Notes: generated from the sequence alone by a model not told the origin. 64,000 nucleotides of DNA from Erwinia phyllosphaerae (GCF_019132875.1 NZ_JAHSPF010000005.1:248001-312000), one strand, 5' to 3'. Numbered from the stretch's first letter, positions 18,386-26,769 are shown. Translations and numbers: made by a program.

Positions 18386-19282
18386 ATGATTACACTATTC
18401 AGCCTCGAACACGAGCAGGCAAAGAAAAATTTTGTAGCCAGAGAACTGACGAATGGAGTGTGCTTAACTGCTATAATAGACTTTTGCTATTACGAGGTAC
18501 GTAATTGCCCTCAGACTTACAGTTATTACAATGATGTATTCAAATTTGGGGCCAGGCACCGTGCATATAGTATGCACTATGCGGCGTACTTATCGTACGC
18601 TGAAACGTACCAGATGATGAACGACGGCAAGGTAGATATGAACTACTTTTTAAAACCTGTAATCAGGCAGACCGATGGTATAGGCTATGAGTATATAATT
18701 AAAAAGGACTACGTTAGTCAACTGGCGGAGCTGTGTCCCGGAACCTATATAATTATTATTCAGCTTGAAAACGCAGGGCATGCATTAGCATTGACTTTGA
18801 GAAATGGTAGCTGGGTTTTTTTTGACCCTAATTTTGGTTCATTTTTGTGTGATAAAGGGATATTCGAATTTGTTGATTATTTAGAGTCTATCTACCCAAT
18901 AGTAGATTTTTTTGCGTTAAAAATTATAAAAAAGAACAGGTTCCCGTTAGAGAAAACGGTTTTTTCCCGCTATGGTCAACGTATTTCGTCCGATCCGGCG
19001 TTGCAGGGTATGACTTCCGTCCAAAGGCCCGAGGCTGACGTTCCTGTGCCCGCCCGGCGACGTAGCATTGCTCCGGCACCAGCCTCGCGACATGGTGCTC
19101 CTGTGCCCGCCCCCCGACGTAGCACTGCTCCGGTACCAGCCCCGCGACATGGTGCTCCTGTGCCCGTCCCCCGACGTAGCATTGCTCCGTTACCAGCCCC
19201 ACGACATGGTGCTCCGGCACTAGCTCCACGCAGTAGTGCTGTTCCGGTGCCGGCATTACGGAAAACGTTCCAGGGGCGCTGA
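18386..19282 (+). CDS. Orphan YopT/AvrPphB-type (C58) cysteine protease with Pro/Arg repeat tail
   Basis: This 298-residue protein shows the three-part catalytic arrangement of peptidase family C58: Cys26 in GVCLTAIIDF, His132 in AGHALALTL and Asp147 in FFDPNFGSF. The His-Asp distance of 15 equals that of AvrPphB, and the Cys-His distance of 106 is close to the family's 114-119. Residues about 217-292 form a low-complexity tail of roughly 19-residue repeats (RRSIAP, RHGAPVPAP). The N-terminal extension is only 25 residues, with no signal peptide. The start has AGGAG 10 nt upstream. The catalytic part is AT-rich and the tail GC-rich. C58 proteases are usually injected effectors that cleave host proteins. 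No secretion genes or chaperone are nearby, so delivery and target are unknown. Confidence 0.8.
   Translation: MITLFSLEHEQAKKNFVARELTNGVCLTAIIDFCYYEVRNCPQTYSYYNDVFKFGARHRAYSMHYAAYLSYAETYQMMNDGKVDMNYFLKPVIRQTDGIGYEYIIKKDYVSQLAELCPGTYIIIIQLENAGHALALTLRNGSWVFFDPNFGSFLCDKGIFEFVDYLESIYPIVDFFALKIIKKNRFPLEKTVFSRYGQRISSDPALQGMTSVQRPEADVPVPARRRSIAPAPASRHGAPVPAPRRSTAPVPAPRHGAPVPVPRRSIAPLPAPRHGAPALAPRSSAVPVPALRKTFQGR
19041..19256 (+). repeat. 57-bp in-frame tandem repeat encoding the Pro/Arg tail
   Basis: CGACGTAGC recurs at 19058, 19115 and 19172, exactly 57 bp apart, with a degenerate fourth unit near 19229. Each unit encodes about 19 residues and itself looks like two related half-units (RRSxAPxPA and RHGAPxPxP). 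Being a multiple of 3, copy-number change would lengthen or shorten the tail without breaking the frame. Confidence 0.85.
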
Positions 19283-19472
19283 TCTGACTGTCAGATAGCC
19301 TTTGTTGAATCGATTTTTCAGCTTACAGGCTACGCAAATGTAATTTTTTGCCAGGGAGAGGATTCATTTCCCTGGCCTTTGCCGCGACAGATGCTGCTCA
19401 CACCCTTTTTCTCACTTAATTGAGGGGGAAGTGGAGTCCGGCGGTGCGCAGGATATACACAGCGCAGGCGTG

Positions 19473-19685
19473 CTACCCTTTATGGGTCTGGCAGCAAAAA
19501 TAGCAGGCCTTTACCTGTTGGCCAAAACGTACCCTGGCAATCGTCATGGCCTGTAGCGGCGCATACAGACTGCCAATAAATACCAGCTTATCTTTGACGG
19601 GCATTTTGGGGCAGCCCTGCCTGTGCAACAAATGACAATCCAGCTGTTCTCGCTGCTGAGTCACATAATAATAGTCAGCCTGCAT
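19473..19685 (-). CDS. Small Cys-rich protein, YYxV...HxxxCPKxP type
   Basis: This 70-residue protein begins with a YYYVTQQ strand, continues with CHLLHRQGCPKMP and ends ACYFCCQTHKG. The pattern of a His/Cys pair followed by a distal CxxCC resembles a group of small uncharacterised enterobacterial proteins of 60-80 residues and suggests metal binding. GGTGGA lies about 9 nt before the ATG. It stands alone in an AT-rich, gene-poor stretch. No function is known to me. Confidence 0.6.
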   Translation of the reverse strand: MQADYYYVTQQREQLDCHLLHRQGCPKMPVKDKLVFIGSLYAPLQAMTIARVRFGQQVKACYFCCQTHKG

Positions 19686-20216
19686 AGCAATTATTCCACC
19701 GTAAAGGTCAGTTTTGATGCCGGGTAATAATTTAGAACAGGCATTATAACTTTAATTGGCAGTAAAATGAGACGAGGATATAATTTACAGATAAGTTGCA
19801 AAAAAACCTGTTAAGCGTTTTTTACTAATGACTAAAGGTTCGAGCCGGATTTTTTTTAGCAACTAAAAATATTTTTATTAATCTGTTTTATTTATCTTTT
19901 CCGCGTGCGGTTGTATTGGCTGAATTTTAATTTATTATGGCCGTAAAAATAAGGGATTACTACAGGGCTATCGCCAGCCTGGTGTGATGTTAAGGCGTGC
20001 TAACTGGTCTGCTCTGTTAATAAGAGAATTATTATTGATGCGCGTGCAGTCTGTTTAGCGCCAGGGATAATTATATTGTGCACCATAGTATGCCAGCGGT
20101 TGACCGTGTATGTTTACGACTTACCGCAGGTAAGCTGGGATAAAATGCTGCAATAATGTTAACAAGTAGCAGATGAGCAAAAAGTGCGGGCCGGATACGC
20201 CAAGCCCGCTGACACG
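19686..20216. other. AT-rich gap without recognisable gene
   Basis: No open frame with a ribosome site and no RNA gene is evident. The left end should carry the promoter of the Cys-rich small protein; the rest lies 3' of the 114-residue membrane protein gene. Confidence 0.4.
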
Positions 20217-20561
20217 CTATTCAGGCTGCCTCGGCATCATCACGGCCAGGCAAGCATCCATTCCCTGATGGGCCTGCGTTTTCTCCATATCGTTCAGTTT
20301 CATGTAGCGCTGAATAGCGCCCTGCGCTGATTGTCGGTCAAAAGCGACTTTATCCACCGCGTAAGATGAGTTTTCGTTAATGATGACGTCATGCAGCTTA
20401 TCGGCAAAGTCCGTTGCCGAAGCCGGTTCACCCATTGCATCAATAACGACGCAGACGGCTGCATAGTAGTGCGGATCCTGCCTGTGCGGCTTAAAAAAGA
20501 AGTAAAGAGCAATAGCGACGATGGGCAGCAGAATAAGGCAGACAGTAGTTTGGCGTTTCAT
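20217..20561 (-). CDS. Hypothetical membrane-anchored protein
   Basis: This 114-residue protein has one N-terminal membrane anchor (about residues 7-23, VCLILLPIVAIALYFFF) followed by a soluble domain (HYYAAVCVVIDAMGEPASATDF and onward). I do not recognise the family. The ATG has no ribosome site of its own but overlaps, as ATGA, the stop of a 45-codon frame immediately upstream. Expression by coupled re-initiation is therefore likely. Confidence 0.6.
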   Translation of the reverse strand: MKRQTTVCLILLPIVAIALYFFFKPHRQDPHYYAAVCVVIDAMGEPASATDFADKLHDVIINENSSYAVDKVAFDRQSAQGAIQRYMKLNDMEKTQAHQGMDACLAVMMPRQPE

Positions 20562-20695
20562 AAGGATGTTCTGAATCTGAAAAGAGTGGCGGCGAGCTTA
20601 ACGCTTCGCTGGTCTCTGTGCCAGGCGAAAAGAGGCTTTGTTGTCGTCAGGTAGAGATTCAGGCCCTGAGGGTTTTCCATCAAGCGCACCGTCAC
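20558..20695 (-). CDS. 45-residue ORF translationally coupled to the downstream membrane protein
   Basis: A GTG start at 20695 is preceded by AGGAG 9 nt upstream. The frame reads VTVRLMENPQGLNLYL and so on for 45 codons. Its TGA (20558-20560) overlaps the ATG of the next gene by ATGA. This explains the missing ribosome site of the downstream gene. I recognise no family. It could be a coupling leader rather than a functional peptide. Confidence 0.4.
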   Translation of the reverse strand: MTVRLMENPQGLNLYLTTTKPLFAWHRDQRSVKLAATLFRFRTSL

Positions 20696-20802
20696 TTTCC
20701 CGCACTCCTCATCTTATAGTGTTGCTACTGACCGGCGAGGATAGCGTTCCGACGTCGCCGCTTTCCTTGCTGGCGTCAGCTCGTTGATAACAAGGAGCCA
20801 GT

Positions 20803-21834
20803 ATGTTCCCTACAGCTTTACCCACACCTGAAACCGCGCATCCGCAGGCTATTCCAGCCTTGCGCTGGGGCATTCTTGGCCCGGGCTGGATCGCGGCGCA
20901 TTTCGCCAAATCGTTACGGGAAAACAGCTCGCAGAAGCTGGTCGCTGTGGCAGGGCGCAATGCGGAGAAAACGCAAGCCTTTGCCGATAAGTGGGCGATT
21001 CCGCATACCTTTAGCTCGGCGGAAGAGATGCTTGCCATGGACGATCTGGACGTGATCTATATCGCTACGCCACATAACCATCATTTTCCGGATGGGCTGC
21101 AGGCGCTACGGGCCGGTAAGCATGTGTTGATAGAAAAACCTTTGGCGCTAAATGCTACTGAAGGCGCGCAGCTGAAAGCCGAAGCGAAACGTCAGGGCGT
21201 GCTCTGTATGGAGGCGATGTGGTGCGACTTTACGCCGAAATATGCCGTGCTGCGCCAGCTGCTGGCTGATGGCGCACTGGGCGAACTGCATACCTTAATT
21301 GCCGATCACGGCGAGTTTTTCACCCCCGATCACCGCATTTTCAATGCCGATCTGGCGGGCGGCCCAATGCTGGATTTGGGCAGCTACCTGATTGCCTTTA
21401 GCGTCATGACGGGCGGCGCACCAACCTGGGTTCAGGCTATCGGCCAGCTGGCGGAAGGCGGTGTTAACGGCCAGGCCTCTATGCTGTTGCAGCACGCCAA
21501 CGGCATGCATTCTGTGCTTAATACTACGCTGTTCAGCAATACGCCAGGCAGGGCAGTAATAGCCGGTCGCGACGCCACTATCGTGCTGGATGGACAATTT
21601 TACGCGCCAGGCGGCTTTGTCATGACGTCCAGCCAGGGCAACAAAACGCTGCGCTGGGAAGAGCCGCTTAACCGCTACGATCAGCTTTATCACGAAGCGG
21701 AGCATCTTGCCTGGTGTGTTGGCCAGGGCTTAATCGATTCGCCTGTCCGGCCGCTTAGCACGTCGCTGATGACGCTGTCCGCGATGGATGAGGTTCGTAG
21801 CCAGCTGGGCATTGTGTTTAACGAAGAAAAGTAG
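20803..21834 (+). CDS. Gfo/Idh/MocA family oxidoreductase
   Basis: This 343-residue NAD(P)-dependent dehydrogenase has an N-terminal Rossmann fold: RWGILGPGWIAAHFAKSL with the GxGxxA fingerprint at about residues 24-31, VIYIATPHNHHF, and HVLIEKPLALN with the catalytic-region EKP. The C-terminal half is the GFO_IDH_MocA alpha/beta domain (GGPMLDLGSYLIAF). Substrates in the family are sugars, inositols and trans-dihydrodiols. The exact substrate cannot be told. AAGGAG lies about 8 nt upstream. It is apparently monocistronic. Confidence 0.88.
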   Translation: MFPTALPTPETAHPQAIPALRWGILGPGWIAAHFAKSLRENSSQKLVAVAGRNAEKTQAFADKWAIPHTFSSAEEMLAMDDLDVIYIATPHNHHFPDGLQALRAGKHVLIEKPLALNATEGAQLKAEAKRQGVLCMEAMWCDFTPKYAVLRQLLADGALGELHTLIADHGEFFTPDHRIFNADLAGGPMLDLGSYLIAFSVMTGGAPTWVQAIGQLAEGGVNGQASMLLQHANGMHSVLNTTLFSNTPGRAVIAGRDATIVLDGQFYAPGGFVMTSSQGNKTLRWEEPLNRYDQLYHEAEHLAWCVGQGLIDSPVRPLSTSLMTLSAMDEVRSQLGIVFNEEK

Positions 21835-21993
21835 TTTATGGACGGGTAGTTTCTGACGCTGAACTAATGAAGAGTAAGGCTTGCGTGCCACGGACGGTGC
21901 GCTCTGAGAGGGCATGGCTGACGTGTTAATAGCGTGTTTCTGTATTCCGCAAAGCTGGTAACATAGCTTTTTCCCTCTGAAGAAACTGCCTGC

Positions 21994-22788
21994 ATGAACG
22001 CTAATTCCTGTTTCTCCCGCTTTGCTGATATCGCCGGCCTGGCGATATCGCCCGTTGCCAGCCTGGAAACGCTAAAAGCACTACACAAGGCATGGCCATC
22101 GATTATTCCTTTTGAAAATATTGATGTTTTGCTCGGCAAAAAGGTCAGTATTAACGCCGCTGATATTGCCGAAAAAATGCTGACGAAAAGACGCGGCGGC
22201 TACTGTTTTGAACATAATATTTTGTTCGGCGAAATGCTAAAAGAGCTCGGCTTTTCCGTTACCTCTCACCTTGCACGGGTGGTCTGGGGAATGGATACAC
22301 CGGCGGCGACGCCGCAAACGCATACGCTGCTGCTCGTTGCCCTCGACGGCATAAATTATCTTGCCGATGTCGGTTTTGGCGGCGTCAGCCTGACCGCGCC
22401 TTTACGGCTGGAAGAGGGAGAACAGCAGGGATTTTTACTGGAGCGATTGCCAGGCGGCGAATGGCTGCTGTCGGCAAACGGTGAAAGCAAACGGCTAATG
22501 TATACGGTTAACGAGCAACCCTGTGCTGAAGCGGATATCCTGGTTGCCAGTCATTTTGTTGAAACGTACAGCGAGTCAATATTTCGCCATAATCTGATGA
22601 TGGCGAAAATAATTAATGGCCGTCAGGTAAATATGTTTAACCGCTGCCAGACAACCTATGGTGCTGAAAAGCAGGAGCAGGAAGCCCAATCGTATGAAGC
22701 GTTCTGCACGTTATTAATGGCTTTTTTTGCTAATAGCGATGTATTGAGCGAGACCGAACGTCAGGCCATTTATAAAAAAATAAGCTAA
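21994..22788 (+). CDS. Arylamine N-acetyltransferase
   Basis: This 264-residue protein of the NAT family transfers acetyl from acetyl-CoA to arylamines and hydrazines. The catalytic triad is visible: Cys71 in RRGGYCFEHN, His110 in QTHTLLL and Asp125 in YLADVGFGG. The N-terminal SIIPFENIDVLLG is the family's conserved entry. It is a cytoplasmic enzyme with its own terminator. E. coli nhoA is the nearest named relative. Confidence 0.92.
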   Translation: MNANSCFSRFADIAGLAISPVASLETLKALHKAWPSIIPFENIDVLLGKKVSINAADIAEKMLTKRRGGYCFEHNILFGEMLKELGFSVTSHLARVVWGMDTPAATPQTHTLLLVALDGINYLADVGFGGVSLTAPLRLEEGEQQGFLLERLPGGEWLLSANGESKRLMYTVNEQPCAEADILVASHFVETYSESIFRHNLMMAKIINGRQVNMFNRCQTTYGAEKQEQEAQSYEAFCTLLMAFFANSDVLSETERQAIYKKIS

Positions 22789-22794
22789 CGATAA

Positions 22795-22818
22795 AGGGCA
22801 GGCTGTTAAGCCTGCCTT
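22795..22818 (+). terminator. Terminator after the arylamine N-acetyltransferase gene
   Basis: GGCAGGCT (22797-22804), loop GTTA and AGCCTGCC (22809-22816) sit 9 bp after the stop, without a long T run. Farther on are another hairpin, AAGGCC/GGCCTT (about 22855-22870), and a palindrome around CCTTATTTAATAAGG (about 22967-22981). Confidence 0.6.
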
Positions 22819-23036
22819 ACCGCAACAAACCATTATTCACGCGCTAAAAATAATAAGGCCGGGCGGCCTTAGCTTACCTGCGTGCGCAATGACGGGTAAC
22901 GGTACGCTTTCCGGCAGGGTTAAGGATCGTCGAACGGCAGTTTTGAGACGGGAGTTTACTTTTAACCTTATTTAATAAGGGGTTAAGGGAAGGGGGTTTA
23001 GGGCCATTCATTCTTCCGCACGCAAAAACCCTGATT

Positions 23037-23055
23037 GTAATTAATAATCATTCTC
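23037..23055 (+). promoter_or_regulatory. Probable Fur box of iroN
   Basis: The 19-mer at 23037-23055 matches the Fur consensus at 14 of 19 positions by eye, with an intact AATAATCATT core. It lies 58 bp before the iroN start, the expected position for iron repression of a catecholate siderophore receptor. Confidence 0.7.
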
Positions 23056-23112
23056 ACTATAGTGTGTTTTTCCCGCTTTTCCTCTTCCACAGGGCCGGTG
23101 ACAAATACCATT

Positions 23113-25449
23113 ATGAAAGTTAAGTTTACGTTCTCTCTGTTGGCTTCACTTATTACCTCGAGCCTGGCAATAACTCCGGTATATGCAGAAAATAACGCAA
23201 AAGATATAACGGAAACCCAGATAAAAACAGGCGAGAATGCTGCCAAAATAAGGCAAAGCCAGACGCAGGAAAATAACCAGAATAAAGATCTGGCTATTAA
23301 GGATGAAAAGAGCAGTAGCGAAAATACGATGACGGTTACGGCCCGGCAACAAACGTTACAGGCACCGGGCGTCTCCATTATCGACAGCACGGCAATAAAA
23401 AAACATCCCATTCAGCGCGACGTCGCGGAAATTATCCGCACTATGCCTGGCGTTAATCTTACCGGTAATTCTAACAGCGGCCAGCGCGGCAATAATCGCC
23501 AGATCGATATTCGCGGTATGGGGCCGGAAAATACGCTGATACTGATTGATGGCATGCCGGTGAGCAGCCGTAATTCGGTACGTTTTGGCTGGAGCGACGA
23601 GCGTGATACCCGCGGCGATACCAACTGGGTGCCGCCGGAAATGATTGACCGTATTGAGGTTATCCGTGGCCCGGCCGCCGCGCTTTATGGCAATGGCGCT
23701 ATGGGCGGCGTGGTCAATATCATTACCAAACCCACCACCGATGCGTGGCACGGCAGTTTTAATTCCTATTTCAACGCGCCGGAGCATAAATCGGAAGGCA
23801 GCACCAAACGCTATAATGCCAGCCTGAGCGGCGCGCTGGCTGACAATGTCACCCTGCGGCTCTACGGCAACTGGAATAAAACGCAGGCGGACGCGCAGGA
23901 TATTAACGAAAGCCATACCACGCCGCGGATTGGATCCTATGCCGGCTCCTGGCCATCCGGGCGCGAGGGCTTTATCAACAAGGACGTGCATTCCGCACTG
24001 CGCTGGGCATTTTTACCAAACCAGGCGCTGGAGCTGGATGCGGGCTTCAGCCGTCAGGGCAATCTCTACGCTGGTGATACGCAGAACACCAACAGCAACG
24101 CGCTGGTAAAGAAATATTATGGCAAAGAAACCAACGTACTTTATCGCCAGTCGCTTAGCCTGAAATATACCGGCGCATGGGACAACGGCATCACCACCAG
24201 CAACTACGTTCAGTTTGAAAAAACACGTAACACCCGTCTTAACGAAGGACTGTCTGGCGGCATCGCGGGGATTTTCAGCCCCTCCGATGAAGGTTTCTCC
24301 ACCATTACGCTGTATGACACCAACCTGCACTCAGAGGTTAATCTTCCGCTTGATCTTTGGGTTAATCAGACCGTCACGCTCGGCGCGGAAATGAATCATC
24401 AGGCAATGAAAGATCCTGCCTCTAATACCGAATCCACCACCGCGGGCGGTGCGGTAGAAGGCATCGCCAGCTCCGGGCGCGATATAAACAGCTCAGCCGA
24501 TATTTATGGTATTTATACGGAAGATAATATTGAGCTGACCGATACCACGCGCCTGACGCCGGGAATTCGTTTTAATCACCAGAGCATCACCGGCAGCAAC
24601 TGGAGCCCGGCGCTGAATCTGTCGCAGGAGCTGGGCAGCGACTTTACCCTGAAGCTGGGGATCGCCCGCGCCTGGAAAGCGCCTAATCTCTATCAAACCA
24701 ACCCCAACTACCTGTTATTTAGTAAAGGACAGGGCTGCTACGACAGCGCGGGCTACTGCTATCTACAGGGAAATCGTGATTTAAAAGCGGAAACCAGCGT
24801 CAATAAAGAGATCGGCATTGAATATAACCATGATGATGTACAGGCCGGTCTAACCTGGTATCGCAACGACTACCATGACAAAATCGAAGGCGGCTATACG
24901 GCGGAATATTCCAACGGTACTTCGGATGTTTATAAGTGGGAAAACGTGCCGAAAGCGGTGGTACAAGGGCTGGAAGGCACGCTTAATTTCCCGATTACCG
25001 CTGCGGTGTCGATGAAAAATAACTTCACCTGGATTATCGACAATCAGAATAAAACCACGGGCGATTACCTCTCCATTATCCCGAAATATACGCTTAATTC
25101 GACGCTGGACTGGCAGGCTACGAATGACCTCTCCGTGCAGGGGACGCTGACCTGGTATGGCCGTCAGAAACCGAAAAAATATAACTATAAAGGCGAAGCG
25201 ACTTCGGGCAGCGAAACCCGTCAGGTAAAACCTTATGCGCTGGTGGGCGTCAGTGCGACCTATAACGTGACCAAAAATCTGGACGTCACGACTGGTATCG
25301 ACAATCTGTTCGATAAACGTCATTTCCGTGAAGGCAATGCTCAAAGTACCGGTAATGCGACCACGGGTGCCTACCTGTGGGGAGCGGGAGCCAACACCTA
25401 TAACGAGCCGGGCAGAACGTATTATATGGAGCTGGGACTGCATTTCTGA
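23113..25449 (+). CDS. iroN: Salmochelin/catecholate siderophore TonB-dependent receptor
   Basis: This 778-residue outer-membrane receptor is of the FepA/IroN type. It has signal MKVKFTFSLLASLITSSLAI..VYA, a TonB box TMTVTA near residue 73, and a plug with RQIDIRGMGPENTLILIDG and RVEVIRGP-like RIEVIRGPAAALYG. The barrel contains ARAWKAPNLYQTNPNYLL and ends in LGLHF. The plug and barrel closely follow E. coli IroN. FepA cannot be excluded from sequence alone, but the adjacent iroE, iroC, iroB and iroD decide for IroN. It is about 50 residues longer than usual because of a Gln/Asn/Lys-rich linker (about 26-70) between the signal peptide and TonB box. An upstream in-frame ATG at 23062 is rejected because the signal peptide begins at 23113. 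Confidence 0.9.
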   Translation: MKVKFTFSLLASLITSSLAITPVYAENNAKDITETQIKTGENAAKIRQSQTQENNQNKDLAIKDEKSSSENTMTVTARQQTLQAPGVSIIDSTAIKKHPIQRDVAEIIRTMPGVNLTGNSNSGQRGNNRQIDIRGMGPENTLILIDGMPVSSRNSVRFGWSDERDTRGDTNWVPPEMIDRIEVIRGPAAALYGNGAMGGVVNIITKPTTDAWHGSFNSYFNAPEHKSEGSTKRYNASLSGALADNVTLRLYGNWNKTQADAQDINESHTTPRIGSYAGSWPSGREGFINKDVHSALRWAFLPNQALELDAGFSRQGNLYAGDTQNTNSNALVKKYYGKETNVLYRQSLSLKYTGAWDNGITTSNYVQFEKTRNTRLNEGLSGGIAGIFSPSDEGFSTITLYDTNLHSEVNLPLDLWVNQTVTLGAEMNHQAMKDPASNTESTTAGGAVEGIASSGRDINSSADIYGIYTEDNIELTDTTRLTPGIRFNHQSITGSNWSPALNLSQELGSDFTLKLGIARAWKAPNLYQTNPNYLLFSKGQGCYDSAGYCYLQGNRDLKAETSVNKEIGIEYNHDDVQAGLTWYRNDYHDKIEGGYTAEYSNGTSDVYKWENVPKAVVQGLEGTLNFPITAAVSMKNNFTWIIDNQNKTTGDYLSIIPKYTLNSTLDWQATNDLSVQGTLTWYGRQKPKKYNYKGEATSGSETRQVKPYALVGVSATYNVTKNLDVTTGIDNLFDKRHFREGNAQSTGNATTGAYLWGAGANTYNEPGRTYYMELGLHF

Positions 25450-25466
25450 TTACGGATTGCCTGAAA

Positions 25467-25503
25467 AGCGAAGGATAAAGCAGGGCCGCTTTATCCTTTC
25501 GCT
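25467..25503 (+). terminator. Hairpin between iroN and iroE
   Basis: A 15-bp stem with one bulge (AGCGAAGGATAAAGC 25467-25481 with 25488-25503) is followed by ATTTTGGG. It probably terminates part of the iroN transcripts or attenuates read-through into iroE. Confidence 0.6.
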
Positions 25504-25551
25504 ATTTTGGGCGGGTGACATTTTAGCAAAATTTATCTTGAGAGCTTGTGC

Positions 25552-26493
25552 ATGAGTCAACGGCATTACCGCAGAATAAACTGGCTACGTATGGCCGCCT
25601 TTTTTTTCACTTTCCTCTGTTCATTAAACGCTTACTGTCGGCCAGATATGTCGCCGCTTGGGCCAAATATCGCCGATAAAGGCTCATCATTTTATCACTT
25701 CAGTAGCCGTACATTCGCTTCCGCCGACGGCCAGAGGCACTATAAAGTATGGACGGGCGTGCCTGATAAAGCGCCGCCGCCGTCGGGTTATCCGGTGCTT
25801 TATCTGCTGGACGGCAATGCGGTGATGGACAGGTTATCGGATGCGCTGCTAAAGCAGCTGGCAGCACAGAATCCCCCTGTCGTTGTCGCCATCGGCTATC
25901 AGACCGATAAACCCTTCGATCTGGCCGCCAGAAGCTACGATTATACGCCGCCCGTCATGGGAAACAGTGAGGGCGACGGGCTGGACAGACGAGGCTGGAA
26001 GGGGGGCGGTAGCGCTGTTTTTCAACAGTTGCTGGAGAAGAATATTGCACCGCTGGCCGAAAAAGGCCTGCGCATCGACGCCAGTCAGCGCGGTATCTGG
26101 GGGCACTCTCTGGGCGGAATATTTGCTCTGAATGCTTATCTCTCCTCCTCTTTTTTTACCTCTTATTACGCCACCAGCCCCACGCTGAACCGTAAATATG
26201 TCGGACTGCTTACGCAGCTGGCGGCAATCAACAAGCCCGACTTCTGTGCAAAAAGGCTCTTTTTTATCGAAGGGGACGGCGCGCCAGGCAAAAATCCGCA
26301 GGCGCCCGCGCCGGATATTCAGAACAAGGTGCGCGCTACGCTGGCTTTACTGCATACGGAAGGAGTGCCGGTAGCTTACTGGTCGCATCCTGAACTTTCT
26401 CACGGTCAGACCTTTAATGCCGGTTTTCAGCAGGCGTTGCTGCATATTGCCGCCCCTGATTCGGCTAAAGCGCTGGCATCCTGCCAGCGCTAA
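25552..26493 (+). CDS. iroE: Salmochelin/enterobactin trilactone esterase IroE
   Basis: This 313-residue alpha/beta hydrolase is of the IroE family. Its N-terminal hydrophobic segment (about 11-27) is an anchor or signal that places it in the periplasm. It contains YPVLYLLDGNAVMD, the nucleophile elbow GHSLGG with Ser186 and ELSHGQTF with the likely catalytic His. It linearises glucosylated enterobactin before or during export. ATG 25552 has GAGAG 7 nt upstream. The last three codons and stop lie inside the first unit of a 36-bp tandem repeat. Confidence 0.9.
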   Translation: MSQRHYRRINWLRMAAFFFTFLCSLNAYCRPDMSPLGPNIADKGSSFYHFSSRTFASADGQRHYKVWTGVPDKAPPPSGYPVLYLLDGNAVMDRLSDALLKQLAAQNPPVVVAIGYQTDKPFDLAARSYDYTPPVMGNSEGDGLDRRGWKGGGSAVFQQLLEKNIAPLAEKGLRIDASQRGIWGHSLGGIFALNAYLSSSFFTSYYATSPTLNRKYVGLLTQLAAINKPDFCAKRLFFIEGDGAPGKNPQAPAPDIQNKVRATLALLHTEGVPVAYWSHPELSHGQTFNAGFQQALLHIAAPDSAKALASCQR

Positions 26494-26643
26494 TTAAAGG
26501 CGCTGTTGTGGATACCTTGCCAGCGCTAATTAAAGGCGCTGTTATGGATACCTTGCCAGTGCTAATTAAAGGCGCTGTTATGAATACCTTGCCAGCGCTA
26601 ATTAAAGGCGCTGTTGTGGATACCCTGCCAGCGCTAATTAAAG
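26483..26643 (+). repeat. 36-bp tandem repeat, five copies, beginning inside the 3' end of iroE
   Basis: Units of GCCAGCGCTAATTAAAGGCG... begin at 26483, 26519, 26555, 26591 and 26627, exactly 36 bp apart; the last is partial. Only a few substitutions distinguish them. Each unit carries CAGCGC..GCGCTG around TAATTAAAG, a small stem-loop, so the array is a run of identical hairpins. The first unit contains the last codons and TAA of iroE. There are no spacers, so it is not CRISPR. Confidence 0.95.
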
Positions 26644-26731
26644 CCTCTGGTGCTGGCAAGTGTGAACGCTAAACAGCGATAATGCCGCAGACATCGTGCC
26701 GTCCTTAATTACCCGTGCTATAGCCGACTAA

Positions 26732-26763
26732 CCCCGTGGCGCGTAACAATCAACGCCACGGGG
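26732..26763 (-). terminator. Hairpin after iroC
   Basis: A perfect 10-bp stem, CCCCGTGGCG (26732-26741) with CGCCACGGGG (26754-26763), sits just beyond the iroC stop. There is no T tract on the minus strand, so the terminator is weak or it is a 3'-end stabiliser. Confidence 0.55.
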
Positions 26764-26769
26764 AAAGGT

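Noticed and set aside
18924..19256. Minus-strand ORFs with repeated HHVAGLVPEQCYV-type sequence
   Set aside because: Antisense of the C58 protease tail repeats; the plus-strand frame has the catalytic domain and ribosome site.
26483..26643. CRISPR-like array because of five 36-bp repeats
   Set aside because: The repeats are directly adjacent with no spacers and overlap the iroE stop codon; it is a plain tandem repeat and no cas gene is present.
26465..26659. Minus-strand 64-codon ORF with 12-residue repeats (APLISAGKV)
   Set aside because: It is created by the 36-bp DNA repeat, being a multiple of 3, and has no ribosome site or homologue.
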